NCBI RefSeq assembly: GCF_000368065.1
Contig: NZ_KB851203.1
Location: forward strand, 310,001 to 374,000
Source: Acinetobacter seifertii
Lineage (GTDB): Bacteria; Pseudomonadota; Gammaproteobacteria; Pseudomonadales; Moraxellaceae
DNA length: 64,000 nt
Reading direction: 5' to 3'
Shown here: in pieces, positions 1-10,044 of the stretch
Position numbering within the stretch: the stretch's first letter is position 1
Layout: the number at the start of each line of letters is the position of its first letter
Program-made: the position numbers and the translations under genes
Notes under the pieces: generated by a model
Databases searched by the model: none
Told to the model about the DNA's origin: nothing
Seen by the model: the letters and a program-made list of their open reading frames with translations, nothing else

Positions 1-811
1 CTGGTAGAACGCCGATATCGCGGTAGTAGTTAATTGATGTTGGATTTTTACGTTTAGATAACTTCGATTTATCTGGGTTACGTAACAATGGCATATGGCA
101 AAGTGTTGGCATTTCCCAACCAAAGTATTGGTAAAGCAACTGATGCTTTGGCGCAGATGGAAGCCATTCTTCACCACGTAATACATGAGTGATTTCCATT
201 AAATGGTCATCAACTACATTGGCTAAATGGTAAGTTGGCAAACCATCTGTTTTAAGAAGGACTTGCATGTCGACTTGTGCCCAAGGAATTTCTACTTCCC
301 CACGCAATAAGTCATTAAATTTACATACACCTTCTTCTGGTACTTTCATACGAATGACATGAGGTTCACCTGCTTCAAGGCGGCGAGTAACTTCTTCTTG
401 AGAAAGCTTTAAACCACGACCATCATATTTTGGTGTTTCACCACGAGCTTGTTGCTCGGCACGCATTTGATCTAGTTCTTCGGCTGTCGCGAAACAGTAA
501 AAAGCATGACCTTTTTCAACAAGTTCTAACGCGTATTGCTTATAAATTCCCATGCGCTCTGATTGGCGATAAGGTGCGTGAGGGCCGCCTACATCTGGAC
601 CTTCAGACCAGTTTAAACCTAACCAGCGTAATGAATCTAAAATCATTTTTTCAGATTCTGGCGTAGAGCGAAGTTGGTCTGTATCTTCAATTCTTAAAAT
701 AAATTCCCCACCGTGTTGTTTTGCAAAACACATATTAAATAAAGCAATGTAGGCAGTACCAACATGTGGGAAACCAGTAGGAGAAGGTGCAATACGAGTA
801 CGAACTTTCAT
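1..811 (-). CDS. gltX: Glutamyl-tRNA synthetase, 5' part (C-terminal part lies outside the window)
   Basis: Charges tRNA(Glu) with glutamate in the cytoplasm. Reading the minus strand from ATG at 811 gives about 270 uninterrupted residues. The class I signature is near the N-terminus ([11 protein letters not shown], the HIGH-type motif) and the KMSKS-type motif [10 protein letters not shown] is near the window edge. The catalytic core is therefore present, and only the C-terminal anticodon-binding half is cut off by the window boundary rather than broken. The upstream neighbour on the same strand (929-1228) is separated by a hairpin terminator. The family assignment is secure; whether the missing part is intact cannot be seen. 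Confidence 0.95.
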   Translation of the reverse strand, partial: MKVRTRIAPSPTGFPHVGTAYIALFNMCFAKQHGGEFILRIEDTDQLRSTPESEKMILDSLRWLGLNWSEGPDVGGPHAPYRQSERMGIYKQYALELVEKGHAFYCFATAEELDQMRAEQQARGETPKYDGRGLKLSQEEVTRRLEAGEPHVIRMKVPEEGVCKFNDLLRGEVEIPWAQVDMQVLLKTDGLPTYHLANVVDDHLMEITHVLRGEEWLPSAPKHQLLYQYFGWEMPTLCHMPLLRNPDKSKLSKRKNPTSINYYRDIGVLP

Positions 812-848
812 AGATTATGGGTCAAAATAAAAATTGAAACTATTATAA

Positions 849-897
849 CGAAAAAGCCCAGTATTCTGACGTTTTTATTTAACGACAGACTGGGCTT
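849..897 (-). terminator. Rho-independent terminator of the 99-aa exported protein gene
   Basis: Perfect 9-bp inverted repeat AAGCCCAGT (854-862) / ACTGGGCTT (889-897). A T-run follows when read on the minus strand. It lies downstream of the gene ending at 929 and upstream of gltX. Confidence 0.75.
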
Positions 898-928
898 AAT
901 TTGAAACGATGAGGGGCCGTTTCAAATA

Positions 929-1228
929 TTAAGAGGTATGCGGCTGGAAGATTGCCTGAACAAAACGTGAAAAACGTTCATGCTGTGCAGCAAGAAAATT
1001 TTGAGTAGGTGTTACACGAATAGTGTTAAGTACTTTTAGCTCATCATCTGTAGATGGTAAGGCTATGGTATTACGTTTTTGTTGGTCTAACGCTTTTTCA
1101 ATAAGCGAAGACTGACGGTCAGAAACGCTTTTGCTCGGTGTATCTTTGAGTGCTGCGGCAGTAGATAATTGCGATGCAAAACTGAGCACCAAACCCAAAC
1201 TCAAAGCTTTTCCATAATTAATTTTCAT
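929..1228 (-). CDS. Small exported protein of unknown function (99 aa)
   Basis: A 99-residue protein with a typical Sec signal peptide: basic start MKINYGK, a hydrophobic core to about residue 20, and a likely cleavage after an AxA-type site near STAAA. The rest is hydrophilic, rich in Q, K and S, with no cysteine and no motif I recognise. Start ATG at 1228 is preceded by GAGGGGATGAGC, a good ribosome-binding site. It is followed by a terminator, so it looks like a single-gene unit. It is probably periplasmic. I do not recognise the family and assign no function. Confidence 0.7.
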   Translation of the reverse strand: MKINYGKALSLGLVLSFASQLSTAAALKDTPSKSVSDRQSSLIEKALDQQKRNTIALPSTDDELKVLNTIRVTPTQNFLAAQHERFSRFVQAIFQPHTS

Positions 1229-1628
1229 TTTTGCTCATCCCCTCAGTATGTACATTTCGTCTATTTTTTGAGTTTAACCAAATGTAAATTACGGTAACGC
1301 TACGATTCAAACATAAATTTTAATAAAAAAGTAGAACTATGTCACACTTTTTACAAAAAATACCTTTATTTCACCTTGGTATCTTTCAAATGTAGCCTAT
1401 CTGTATCCATTACGTCTCATTATTTAACAAATTAATGTGTAGATAAAGTGAAGACTATAAATAAACTATAAGAATAATTACAAAACTTTTCGAAATTATG
1501 AATAAAAAGTAATCGTTGGTTATATCTTTTAAAGTAATTAGCAAACCTTAAAATATTATAAGTGTTTGATTGAAAAATAAAAAAATAAAAATATATTAGG
1601 GTTTAAAATAAATTGGATTTTTTAATAA
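1229..1628. other. AT-rich intergenic region without a gene
   Basis: A 400-bp very AT-rich stretch between the start of the minus-strand exported protein and the plus-strand sulfate-binding protein, so it must hold two divergent promoters. I see no open frame with a credible ribosome-binding site, no strong hairpin and no recognisable operator. Poly-A and poly-T tracts near 1570-1628 give the region bent-DNA character. Confidence 0.5.
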
Positions 1629-2627
1629 ATGAAAAAAATAGCAATAATTGCAGTCGCAACATATATGGGGTTGGCAGTAACTGCGGTGCAGGCTGCGACT
1701 GCATTTTTAAATGTTTCTTATGATCCAACTCGTGAATTTTATCAAGAATATAATCAGGCATTCGGAAAATTTTGGAAACAGCGCACCGGTCAAGATGTCG
1801 ACTTTAAACAATCCCATGGTGGTTCAGGAAAACAGGCGCGTGCTGTAGCAACTGGTCTTCAGGCTGACGTGGTGACTTTGGCTTTAGCAAACGATATTGA
1901 TGAAATTGTTAAAGCAGGATATATCCAGCCAAACTGGCAAAAAGAATTTCCCAATAACTCGGCACCTTATACATCTACAGTCGTGTTTTTAGTTAGAAAA
2001 GGTAATCCAAAGAATATTCGTGACTGGAATGATTTAACTAAGCCGGGTGTTGAAATTATTACGCCTAATCCGAAAACGGGGGGAGCACCGCGCTGGATTT
2101 ATCTTTCTGCATGGGGATATGCTTTAAAACAGCCAGGTGGAAATGATGCAAAAGCAAAAGAGCTGGTTAAAAAACTTTATCACAATGTCAAAGTGCTAGA
2201 TTCTGGGGCACGTGGTTCGCTTACTACATTTGCTGAGCGCGGAATTGGAGACGTTCTACTTTCTTGGGAGAATGAAGCATTATTGGCAACTAAAGGCCTT
2301 GATAAAGATAAATATGAAATTGTTTACCCATCCATTTCAATTTTGGCAGAGCCATCTGTTGCGATTGTAGATAAAACAGTCGATAAGGATGGTAACCGTA
2401 CCTTGGCAAAAGGCTATCTTAACTTTTTATATTCACCTTTAGGACAAGAGTTGGCCGCTAAACATTACTTCCGACCACGTAATCCTCAGGTTGCTGCAAA
2501 ATATGCAGCACAATTTCCAAAAATTAAATTATTTACGATTAACGATGTCTTTGGTGGGTGGGCAAAAGCTCAGCAAACTCACTTTGCCAATGGAGCCATC
2601 TTCGATCAGATTTATGAAGGAAAATAG
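1629..2627 (+). CDS. sbp: Periplasmic sulfate/thiosulfate-binding protein
   Basis: Substrate-binding protein of an ABC sulfate transporter. It captures sulfate (possibly thiosulfate) in the periplasm. The 332-aa length matches the Sbp/CysP family (about 330 aa). A signal peptide ([14 protein letters not shown] to about VQA) is followed by the family start [17 protein letters not shown]. Other family blocks are [45 protein letters not shown] and a C-terminal block ending [11 protein letters not shown]. No transporter subunits (cysT/W/A) are adjacent, so it stands alone with its own terminator. Sbp and CysP are hard to tell apart by eye, so sulfate preference is inferred. Confidence 0.88.
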   Translation: MKKIAIIAVATYMGLAVTAVQAATAFLNVSYDPTREFYQEYNQAFGKFWKQRTGQDVDFKQSHGGSGKQARAVATGLQADVVTLALANDIDEIVKAGYIQPNWQKEFPNNSAPYTSTVVFLVRKGNPKNIRDWNDLTKPGVEIITPNPKTGGAPRWIYLSAWGYALKQPGGNDAKAKELVKKLYHNVKVLDSGARGSLTTFAERGIGDVLLSWENEALLATKGLDKDKYEIVYPSISILAEPSVAIVDKTVDKDGNRTLAKGYLNFLYSPLGQELAAKHYFRPRNPQVAAKYAAQFPKIKLFTINDVFGGWAKAQQTHFANGAIFDQIYEGK

Positions 2628-2683
2628 TAGAGCTAAATATAGCTAGAGTATCCGTTTAAAAATTACTTAAACTTTTAATATTG

Positions 2684-2720
2684 AAGCAAGTGAACCTGAA
2701 AAGGTGAGCTTGCTTTTTTA
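2684..2720 (+). terminator. Terminator of sbp
   Basis: Hairpin with outer stem AAGCAAG (2684-2690) / CTTGCTT (2709-2715) followed by TTTTTA. It lies 56 bp after the sbp stop codon. Confidence 0.65.
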
Positions 2721-2853
2721 TTTTGCTTAAAAAATGCAAAGAAAACGGTTTTCTCTATGAAAAATTAATATTTTCCTACAAAAAGCCGTTTGGTGTTCAT
2801 CATAAACAAGGTGATAATGTGCAGTTACATTTTTACGCTATGATTTAACTCCT

Positions 2854-3777
2854 ATGTCGCATATTTCTGTCTTACTTTTTGAGACCGTTGAAAGCTTATT
2901 GGCAGATCGCACAACTGGGGTGTATATCGATGCAACCTTTGGACGAGGCGGGCATACGCGCTTATTATTGTCTAAACTCGATGAAAATGCTCGAGTATAT
3001 GCCTTTGATAAAGACCCTCAAGCTCTGGAAGTTGCGGCTGCTTTAGCACAAGAAGACCCAAGATTTACCATTATTCATGCAAGTTTTGCTGAAATTAAAG
3101 AAAAAATGCAGGAAATTGGGGTGCAAAGCGTTGATGGGATTATGGCTGACTTAGGTGTGTCTTCTCCTCAATTAGACCACGCAGAACGAGGTTTTAGTTT
3201 CATGCAAGACGGCCCTTTAGACATGCGCATGGATAATTCTAAAGGCTTGACGGCTGCTGAATGGTTACTTGAAATTGAAGAAGAACAATTGGCTAATATC
3301 ATTTATCAATACGGTGAAGAACGATATAGTCGACGTATTGCGAAAGCAATTAAACAAGCCGGAAAATTAGATACTACGGCGCAATTGGCTGAACTTGTAA
3401 AAACAGCTCATCCAAAATGGGAAAAGCATAAGCATCCAGCTACGCGTACTTTTCAGGCAATCCGTATTGCTATTAACAAAGAACTGGATGATATTGAAGT
3501 GTTTTTGCCGCAAGCTGTAGACTTGCTTAAACCAAAAGGACGTTTGTCGGTGATCAGCTTCCATTCGCTTGAAGACCGCTTGATTAAACAATTTATTCAA
3601 AAAGAATCAACTTTGGCCGAGGATTCTGGTTGGGGTATGCCAGAGCAGCAGATTGATACGAGAAGATTAAAGAAAATTTCGCGGGTTCGTGCGAGTGAAC
3701 AAGAAGTAAAAGCGAACCCACGTTCACGTAGTGCATGGCTTCGGGTTGCTGAACGCTTGGAACAAAAAGGCGAGTAA
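2854..3777 (+). CDS. rsmH: 16S rRNA (cytosine1402-N4)-methyltransferase
   Basis: Methylates C1402 of 16S rRNA in the ribosomal P site using S-adenosylmethionine. The 307-aa length is typical. Class I methyltransferase features are visible: DATFGRGGHTR (SAM loop), FDKDPQALE, and the family blocks DGIMADLGVSSPQLD, ERGFSFMQDGPLDMRM and ISFHSLEDRLIKQF near the C-terminus. It opens the division/cell-wall cluster; no mraZ lies upstream, unlike E. coli. The TAA stop (3775-3777) overlaps the ftsL ATG by one base, so the two are translationally coupled. Confidence 0.97.
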   Translation: MSHISVLLFETVESLLADRTTGVYIDATFGRGGHTRLLLSKLDENARVYAFDKDPQALEVAAALAQEDPRFTIIHASFAEIKEKMQEIGVQSVDGIMADLGVSSPQLDHAERGFSFMQDGPLDMRMDNSKGLTAAEWLLEIEEEQLANIIYQYGEERYSRRIAKAIKQAGKLDTTAQLAELVKTAHPKWEKHKHPATRTFQAIRIAINKELDDIEVFLPQAVDLLKPKGRLSVISFHSLEDRLIKQFIQKESTLAEDSGWGMPEQQIDTRRLKKISRVRASEQEVKANPRSRSAWLRVAERLEQKGE

Positions 3778-4109
3778 TGAAAAGCAGTGATGAAATCGAA
3801 ACCACAGGAAAAAAAGTGGTCAAAAAATTCGTAGTGTATGCAGTCATGGTGGCAGTGGTTTTTATCAGTGCCATGATGGTGGTATTACAGGTGTTTGAGT
3901 ATCGTCATGATTATAGAGAGCTAAGCTCTTATATGCGTGAACGTGACGATCTCAATGCTGAATGGGGACGTTTATTGATTGAGCAGCAAACGTTTGGTGC
4001 TACTGCTCAAATTGGTACACGTGCTGTCACACAATTACGAATGTTTTCGCCACCTGCTGCAGAAACGGTGGTAATTTCTTTACCGATGACTCCAGAGCAC
4101 AATAAGTAA
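3777..4109 (+). CDS. ftsL: Cell division protein FtsL
   Basis: Small bitopic protein of the FtsQLB complex that helps activate septal peptidoglycan synthesis. The 110-aa protein has a short basic cytoplasmic tail, one membrane segment (about residues 18-40, VVYAVMVAVVFISAMMVVLQV), then a periplasmic coiled-coil-like region with the family-typical ELSSYMRERDDLNAEWGRL. Sequence conservation in FtsL is weak, so the call rests on topology, size and position between rsmH and ftsI. The start overlaps the rsmH stop. Confidence 0.93.
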   Translation: MKSSDEIETTGKKVVKKFVVYAVMVAVVFISAMMVVLQVFEYRHDYRELSSYMRERDDLNAEWGRLLIEQQTFGATAQIGTRAVTQLRMFSPPAAETVVISLPMTPEHNK

Positions 4110-4120
4110 GGCCTTGCTGT

Positions 4121-5953
4121 ATGGTAGATAAGCGAACAAAGCAAACACGAAAAAAACAGCAGTCTATTTCGGAAAAACCAAGTCTTGCCTTTGATATGTG
4201 GCGGTTTTATCTGCTCTGGGCAATGGTACTACTGTGTTTTGTGGTATTAATTGCGCGTGCATTTTATGTTCAAATCATTAATAAGGACTTTTTACAAAAT
4301 AAGGCCAATGCCAATATTTTGCGTACTGAACGTATAGAAGCTATGCGTGGGGTGATTAGCGATCGCCACGGTGTGCCTTTAGCGATTAGTAGTCCAATCA
4401 TGAAAATTGTGATGGATCCGCGTGATTATTTTGAAACCAAACATTTATACGATCAGATTACGGCTGAACTAAAACAAGATCCAAAAAATCGTAAATTAAA
4501 ACGTCAGCTACCTGATAAAAATTTAAACCTAGATGAGCTTGCTGATGTAGTTGGTGTTGACCGTGCTGATCTTAAGAAGCAGATGAATGCGCGTCCGCGT
4601 TCTCGCTATCTAGTTTTGAAAAAAGAAGTTCCACCGCAACAAGCTGACCTTATTATGAAAGGCAACTTCCAAGGGGTCTATGCGGAGAAAACTTACAAAC
4701 GCTATTATCCTCAACCACAGCCGAATGCCCAAATTATTGGCTTGACCAATAGTGATGGAAAAGGTGTCGAGGGCTTGGAAATGCAGTTGAATAAACAGCT
4801 TTCTGGCGTCGATGGCGAACAAAAAATTATTCGTGATAAGCGTGGGAATCGCTTAAAAGTTTCTGAAGTAATCCGTGAGGGCGAGCCGGGTGAGAACATC
4901 ACTTTAAGTATCGACTCTCGCTTACAGTACATTATGTACCGTGAATTGACGGCCGCAGGCGTTGCGAATAATGCACGTTCAGCAACGGCAATTGCAGTTG
5001 ACGTTAAAACTGGTGAGATTTTAGCAATGACCAGTTGGCCATCTTATAACCCAAATGATAAGAATGGTTTATCGAATAAAGATGCTATGCGTAACCGTGG
5101 TGCGATCGATATGTTCGAGCCAGGTTCAACCATGAAACCATTCACGATTTCATCTGCTTTGGAAACTGGGCAATATACGCCGAATACCATTGTAAATACC
5201 TCACCCGGCTCAATGCGTCTGGGTTGGCATACGATTCGTGATACCCATAACTACGGGGCTTTGACTGTAACTGGTGTCATTATTAAGTCATCAAACGTAG
5301 GTTCTGCAAAAATTGCATTATCACTTCCGAAAGAGACATTGCCGACCTTCTTTAAGCGTGTTGGATTTGGTAAGCGTTCAGCAGTGAAGTTCCCGGGTGA
5401 AAGTGCTGGTTTAGTACTTCCTGTAAGTAAATTAAACTCTTCTCAAATTGGTACCATGGCTTATGGTTATGGTCTAAACGCAACTATTCTTCAGTTGGCA
5501 CAAGGCTATGCGATGCTTGCAAATCATGGCGTCGAAATGCCATTAAGCTTGCATAAATTGGATCAGGCACCTAAAGGTGAGCAGGTTTTAAATCCTAAAA
5601 TTGCTGATCAAGTCTTGTTAATGCTTGAGCAAGTGACTATGCCGGGTGGTACGGCGACACAGGCCAATATCCCAGGGTATAGAGTAGGTGGTAAAACAGG
5701 TACCGCTCATAAATTACGTGCGGATGGTAAAGGCTACTCAAATAGTGAATATCGTGCTTTATTTGCAGGCGTTGCACCAATTAGTGACCCGCGTTTAGCA
5801 GTTATCGTGGTTGTGGAGAATCCACAAGGTCGTTACTACGGTGGTTTGGTTGCTGCACCAGTTTTTGCTCGTATTATGCAAGAGTCACTGCGTTTAATGA
5901 ACGTACCGCTTGATAAGCCACTTAATACTCCACAGAATCCTACTCGCAGGTAA
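4121..5953 (+). CDS. ftsI: Septal peptidoglycan transpeptidase FtsI (PBP3)
   Basis: Class B penicillin-binding protein that cross-links septal peptidoglycan together with FtsW, and a target of several beta-lactams. The 610 residues comprise a cytoplasmic basic tail, one membrane anchor at about residues 28-50, a non-catalytic pedestal (GVISDRHGVPLA), and a transpeptidase domain. All three active-site motifs are present: S336-T-M-K, S390-S-N and K525-T-G. The PASTA-less C-terminus ends at LNTPQNPTRR. The gene lies 11 bp after ftsL and 3 bp before murE. It appears intact. Resistance-associated substitutions cannot be judged without a reference. Confidence 0.97.
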   Translation: MVDKRTKQTRKKQQSISEKPSLAFDMWRFYLLWAMVLLCFVVLIARAFYVQIINKDFLQNKANANILRTERIEAMRGVISDRHGVPLAISSPIMKIVMDPRDYFETKHLYDQITAELKQDPKNRKLKRQLPDKNLNLDELADVVGVDRADLKKQMNARPRSRYLVLKKEVPPQQADLIMKGNFQGVYAEKTYKRYYPQPQPNAQIIGLTNSDGKGVEGLEMQLNKQLSGVDGEQKIIRDKRGNRLKVSEVIREGEPGENITLSIDSRLQYIMYRELTAAGVANNARSATAIAVDVKTGEILAMTSWPSYNPNDKNGLSNKDAMRNRGAIDMFEPGSTMKPFTISSALETGQYTPNTIVNTSPGSMRLGWHTIRDTHNYGALTVTGVIIKSSNVGSAKIALSLPKETLPTFFKRVGFGKRSAVKFPGESAGLVLPVSKLNSSQIGTMAYGYGLNATILQLAQGYAMLANHGVEMPLSLHKLDQAPKGEQVLNPKIADQVLLMLEQVTMPGGTATQANIPGYRVGGKTGTAHKLRADGKGYSNSEYRALFAGVAPISDPRLAVIVVVENPQGRYYGGLVAAPVFARIMQESLRLMNVPLDKPLNTPQNPTRR

Positions 5954-5956
5954 GCT

Positions 5957-7456
5957 ATGACTGTTTCTTTTCAAGAAATTAATCCAATCGAGATTGATGC
6001 ACAATGGCCTCACCAGCCATTTCATGGCTTTGGTTTAGATAGTCGTAAAATCGAAACAGGCCAAATTTTTATTGCGTTGACCAGTTATAGCCAACCTGAA
6101 AAAACACGTACATTTGCTGAAGCAGCTTTAGCAAATGGGGCACTTGCTGTAATTAGTGAAACCGAATTAGGTGTTGCAAATGAGTGGGTATGCCCTGATG
6201 TGCGCCAGCGCATGGGTGAGTGGCAAAAACGTTATTTACAACAGACTGATACAGTTAAACCATTAAGGATTATTGCTGTAACAGGGACGAATGGTAAAAC
6301 GACTATTTCTCGCTTAATTGCTGAGTTAATTAGTTCACAACAGCAGCGCTGTGCAGTGATGGGGACAACTGGTAATGGTATTTTGCCAGACTTGACTCCT
6401 TCTACGCATACCACTCTTGATGCTTTACAATTACAAAATGAATTACATGCTTATGCTAAGCAGGGTGCAACTTTTGCTTCATTAGAAGCGAGTTCGCATG
6501 GTCTTGAGCAGGGGCGACTAAATGGCTGTGAGATTGAAATTGCTGTTTATAGTAACTTAAGTCGTGACCATCTTGATTATCATGGCACTTTAGAAGCTTA
6601 TGCAGAAGCAAAGGCTCGTTTGTTCCAATTTAATTCATTAAAAATTGCTGTTATTAATTTAGATGATGCACATGCAGATGTAATGATTAAGTCTGCTCAG
6701 AATAATCCAGCGCAACCTAAAATTTTGACTTATTCATTAACTCAAAATACAGCCGATTATTACATTACCGATTTAAGCTATAGCTTGACTGGTGCAACCT
6801 TTAATCTGGTATGTCTGCAAGGTTCATTTGCGGTAGAAAGTCCGCTATTAGGCCATTTTAATGTTGAAAATTTGATTGCCGCGCTCATAGCTGCTGAGCA
6901 AGCTGGTTTCGATTTACAAGCATTAATTAATTTTGTTCCTAAATTATTTGGTGCCCCAGGCCGAATGCAAGTCATTCGTGATGATGAGCGACTGTTTGTA
7001 GTCGATTATGCACATACACCAGATGCATTAATTCAAGTGCTTAAGACCTTAAAGCGACATGTCTCTAATGAGCTTTGGGCAGTATTTGGATGTGGTGGAG
7101 ACCGTGACCGTGGCAAGCGCCCACTCATGACCCAAGCCGCTTTAGATGGTGCAAATCCGGTTATTTTGACTTCAGATAACCCAAGAACAGAAGACCCTGA
7201 ACAGATTTTTGCTGACATGAAGCAAGGAATCGATTTTTCAGGGCACCGTATGCATGAAATTCATGACCGCCGTGAGGCAATTAAATTTGTTGCAGAACAA
7301 GCTCAAGCTGGTGACATTGTGGTGATTGCCGGTAAAGGTCATGAAAATTATCAAGAAATTAATGGTGTGCGTCACTGGTTTGATGATGTGGTTGAAGTGC
7401 GTTCTGCGATTGATGCACAACATCATACGGTAGATGCTGCTTACCCTGCACAATAG
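5957..7456 (+). CDS. murE: UDP-N-acetylmuramoyl-tripeptide synthetase (meso-diaminopimelate-adding)
   Basis: Cytoplasmic ATP-dependent Mur ligase adding the third amino acid to UDP-MurNAc-L-Ala-D-Glu. The 499-aa length matches the family. Mur ligase landmarks are the P-loop VTGTNGKTTISRL, the catalytic-lysine region (SNLSRDHLDYHGT) and the C-terminal domain VVDYAHTPDAL. The amino-acid selectivity motif SDNPRTEDP contains DNPR, which marks meso-diaminopimelate-adding enzymes rather than lysine-adding ones, as expected in a Gram-negative. Start ATG 5957 lies 3 bp after the ftsI stop and 8 bp separate murE from murF. Confidence 0.97.
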   Translation: MTVSFQEINPIEIDAQWPHQPFHGFGLDSRKIETGQIFIALTSYSQPEKTRTFAEAALANGALAVISETELGVANEWVCPDVRQRMGEWQKRYLQQTDTVKPLRIIAVTGTNGKTTISRLIAELISSQQQRCAVMGTTGNGILPDLTPSTHTTLDALQLQNELHAYAKQGATFASLEASSHGLEQGRLNGCEIEIAVYSNLSRDHLDYHGTLEAYAEAKARLFQFNSLKIAVINLDDAHADVMIKSAQNNPAQPKILTYSLTQNTADYYITDLSYSLTGATFNLVCLQGSFAVESPLLGHFNVENLIAALIAAEQAGFDLQALINFVPKLFGAPGRMQVIRDDERLFVVDYAHTPDALIQVLKTLKRHVSNELWAVFGCGGDRDRGKRPLMTQAALDGANPVILTSDNPRTEDPEQIFADMKQGIDFSGHRMHEIHDRREAIKFVAEQAQAGDIVVIAGKGHENYQEINGVRHWFDDVVEVRSAIDAQHHTVDAAYPAQ

Positions 7457-7464
7457 GAACAATT

Positions 7465-8865
7465 ATGCATACTTCAACCACCAGTACCGTGCCTTTGGAA
7501 CCGTGGACAGCTCAACAATTACAACAGGCAACACAGGGTTACTGGCATAAAGACCAGATCCCTCAAACTGAAATTAAACGTATTTTGACTGACTCGCGTC
7601 ATGCAGAAAGTGGGGACGCCTTTTTAGCACTAAAAGGTGAACGTTTCGATGCACATGATTTCGTTGCACAAGTTGCAGCAAAGGGTTGTCAAATTGCAAT
7701 TGTTGAACGTCCATTAGATGTTGATATTGCTCAGCTTGTGGTTGCTGATACTCGTTTAGCTTTGGGGCAACTTGGTGCTTATCGCCGTCAACAAAATGCT
7801 CAATTGAAAGTGATTGCTTTAACGGGAAGTAGTGGCAAAACTACCACGAAAGAAATGCTAGGAAGCATACTGTCACGTTTGGCACCTACACTCATCACCC
7901 GAGGCAACTTAAATAATGACCTTGGCGTGCCGATGATGCTGCTTGAGCTTCGCAAGGAACATCAATACGCGGTGATGGAACTTGGTGCAAATCATCAAGG
8001 TGAAATTGATTACACATCAAAACTCGTTCAGCCACACGTCGCGGGCATTTTAAATATTGGAACTGCTCATTTAGGTGAGTTCGGTGGACGTGATGGCATT
8101 TGCCGTGCTAAATCGGAAATTTATCGTCATATTTTGCCTCAGGGCGTTGCTATTGTTCCGCAACAAGACGATTTCACTGCCGAGATTCGTGAAGCAGCCA
8201 AAGATCATCAAATTTCTAGCTTTGGTATAGGTGGTGATGTATTTGCTACAGAAGTTGAGCTGCTACCACAGTCTGCCAATTTTCAGCTATATACGCCTCA
8301 AGGTTCTAGCCTTGTACGATTGCCATTTGCTGGCGAGCATAATGTACAAAATGCAACGGCAGCCGTAGCGTTTGCTTTAGCATTAGGTATTAGCCTAGAA
8401 GATATTGTAAAAGGTTTAGAGCAAGCGCAAGGTGCGAAAGGTCGTTTGAACTTTATTCAAAAAGCGCCTTACTTGTTTATTGATGATACTTATAACGCCA
8501 ATCCAACCTCTATGCGTGCTGCGGCACAAGTATTACTTCAGCAAAATGGCATTAAAGTCATGGTGATGGGTGATATTGGAGAGCTTGGCGATAGTAGTTG
8601 GCAAGAGCATCACGACTTAGGTCGAGATCTTGCAGAACTTCCTTTAGACCATATTGTTGCAGTTGGGCAGTTTGCCTCGGCAGCTCTTGAAGGTGCAGGC
8701 CTTCATTCTAATAAATTGAAAGCATTTCAGACTCAAGCTGAGGCGCTTCCATTTTTAATCAATCTAATCCAAACACATCAACCCCAGTCCATGAGTTTCC
8801 TGTTTAAAGGTTCTCGCTTTACTCATATGGAAACGTTGATGGCTGATTTGATGGAGAAACTTTAA
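7465..8865 (+). CDS. murF: UDP-N-acetylmuramoyl-tripeptide-D-alanyl-D-alanine ligase
   Basis: Adds D-Ala-D-Ala to the UDP-MurNAc-tripeptide, the last cytoplasmic step before membrane transfer. The 466-aa Mur ligase carries the P-loop ALTGSSGKTTTKEML, the MELGANHQGEIDYT block, the N-GTAHLGEFGG region and the C-terminal FIDDTYNANPTSM. The next gene, mraY, starts on the base after the stop codon, consistent with one operon from rsmH. No irregularities. Confidence 0.97.
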   Translation: MHTSTTSTVPLEPWTAQQLQQATQGYWHKDQIPQTEIKRILTDSRHAESGDAFLALKGERFDAHDFVAQVAAKGCQIAIVERPLDVDIAQLVVADTRLALGQLGAYRRQQNAQLKVIALTGSSGKTTTKEMLGSILSRLAPTLITRGNLNNDLGVPMMLLELRKEHQYAVMELGANHQGEIDYTSKLVQPHVAGILNIGTAHLGEFGGRDGICRAKSEIYRHILPQGVAIVPQQDDFTAEIREAAKDHQISSFGIGGDVFATEVELLPQSANFQLYTPQGSSLVRLPFAGEHNVQNATAAVAFALALGISLEDIVKGLEQAQGAKGRLNFIQKAPYLFIDDTYNANPTSMRAAAQVLLQQNGIKVMVMGDIGELGDSSWQEHHDLGRDLAELPLDHIVAVGQFASAALEGAGLHSNKLKAFQTQAEALPFLINLIQTHQPQSMSFLFKGSRFTHMETLMADLMEKL

Positions 8866-9984
8866 ATGCTGTTATGGTTGTTTGAACAACTTGCGGGCTA
8901 TCACAGTTCGTTTCAAGTCGTTCGTTATTTAACATTACGTTCTTTACTCAGTGTATTAACGTCACTGACCATTGGTTTGGTTCTCGGACCGATCATGATT
9001 CGTAAATTACAAGCGTTAAAATACGGTCAGGCAGTAAGTTCGTTTGCTCCTGAAAATCATGCAAAAAAAATGGGTACACCAACGATGGGGGGGATTCTAA
9101 TCCTGCTTTCAATTGGTATTAGTACTCTATTGTGGGCTGATTTATCTAATCCGTATGTTTGGATTGTGCTTGGTGTGATGGTTGTGTTTGGTGCGGTTGG
9201 CTGGGCAGATGACTGGATTAAAATCCGCTACAAAGACAATGCTGGCTTACCTGCTCGTAAGAAATTCTTCTGGACTTCTATTGCGTCACTCGGTGCTGGT
9301 ATTGCGTTATATCTAATTGCAACTGAACAATCTAATGCAGAACATACTGCAAATATGTTGGATTTATTGATTCCTTTCTTTAAGAATCTTTCTATTCCAC
9401 TTTCTATCGTTCCTTTGGGTTTAGCATTTATTGTATTCACTTATTTAGTCATTAATGGTGCATCTAATGCGGTTAACTTAACTGATGGTTTGGATGGTTT
9501 GGCCATTATGCCAGTGGTTATGGTTGCTTCAGGTTTAGGTGTATTTGCTTACTTATCTGGTGACATCCGTTTTGCTAATTATTTGCATATTCCATATGTG
9601 AAATATACTTCAGAGCTGGTTGTAATCTGTTCTGCTATGATTGGTGCAGGCTTGGCGTTTCTTTGGTATAACGCACACCCGGCGCAAGTCTTTATGGGTG
9701 ATGTGGGTGCTTTAGCTCTAGGTGCAATGCTTGGAACAATTGCTGTGATGGTGCGCCAAGAAATCGTATTTGCGATTATGGGCGGTGTTTTTGTGATGGA
9801 AGCTGTTTCGGTATTCCTGCAAATTGGGTCGCTACGGATGCGGAATAAGCGTGTCTTCTTGATGGCGCCTTTACATCATCACTATGAAAAACAAGGCTGG
9901 AAAGAAACTCAAGTGGTTATCCGGTTCTGGATTATTACGATTATACTAGTCGTATTAGGCTTAATGACCTTAAAATTGCGCTAG
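8866..9984 (+). CDS. mraY: Phospho-N-acetylmuramoyl-pentapeptide transferase (lipid I synthase)
   Basis: Integral membrane enzyme moving phospho-MurNAc-pentapeptide onto undecaprenyl phosphate to make lipid I. The 372 aa have about ten hydrophobic segments. The catalytic loops are visible: GWADDWIK (Asp-Asp pair), [13 protein letters not shown] and the histidine loop [12 protein letters not shown] terminator follows directly, so the dcw cluster stops here; murG, ftsQ, ftsA and ftsZ are not in this window, which fits the divided arrangement in Acinetobacter. Confidence 0.97.
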   Translation: MLLWLFEQLAGYHSSFQVVRYLTLRSLLSVLTSLTIGLVLGPIMIRKLQALKYGQAVSSFAPENHAKKMGTPTMGGILILLSIGISTLLWADLSNPYVWIVLGVMVVFGAVGWADDWIKIRYKDNAGLPARKKFFWTSIASLGAGIALYLIATEQSNAEHTANMLDLLIPFFKNLSIPLSIVPLGLAFIVFTYLVINGASNAVNLTDGLDGLAIMPVVMVASGLGVFAYLSGDIRFANYLHIPYVKYTSELVVICSAMIGAGLAFLWYNAHPAQVFMGDVGALALGAMLGTIAVMVRQEIVFAIMGGVFVMEAVSVFLQIGSLRMRNKRVFLMAPLHHHYEKQGWKETQVVIRFWIITIILVVLGLMTLKLR

Positions 9985-10005
9985 AAATTATTTTGGTGTC
10001 AATAT

Positions 10006-10031
10006 AAAGCCAGTTTCTACTGGCTTTTTTT
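10006..10031 (+). terminator. Terminator of the rsmH-mraY operon
   Basis: Perfect hairpin AAGCCAGT (10007-10014), TTCT loop, ACTGGCTT (10019-10026), then a T-run. It lies 22 bp after the mraY stop. Confidence 0.85.
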
Positions 10032-10044
10032 ATTGGAGTGGTAA

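Noticed and set aside
430..666. 78-aa frame on the plus strand within gltX
   Set aside because: It lies wholly opposite the conserved gltX reading frame with no ribosome-binding site; a shadow frame.
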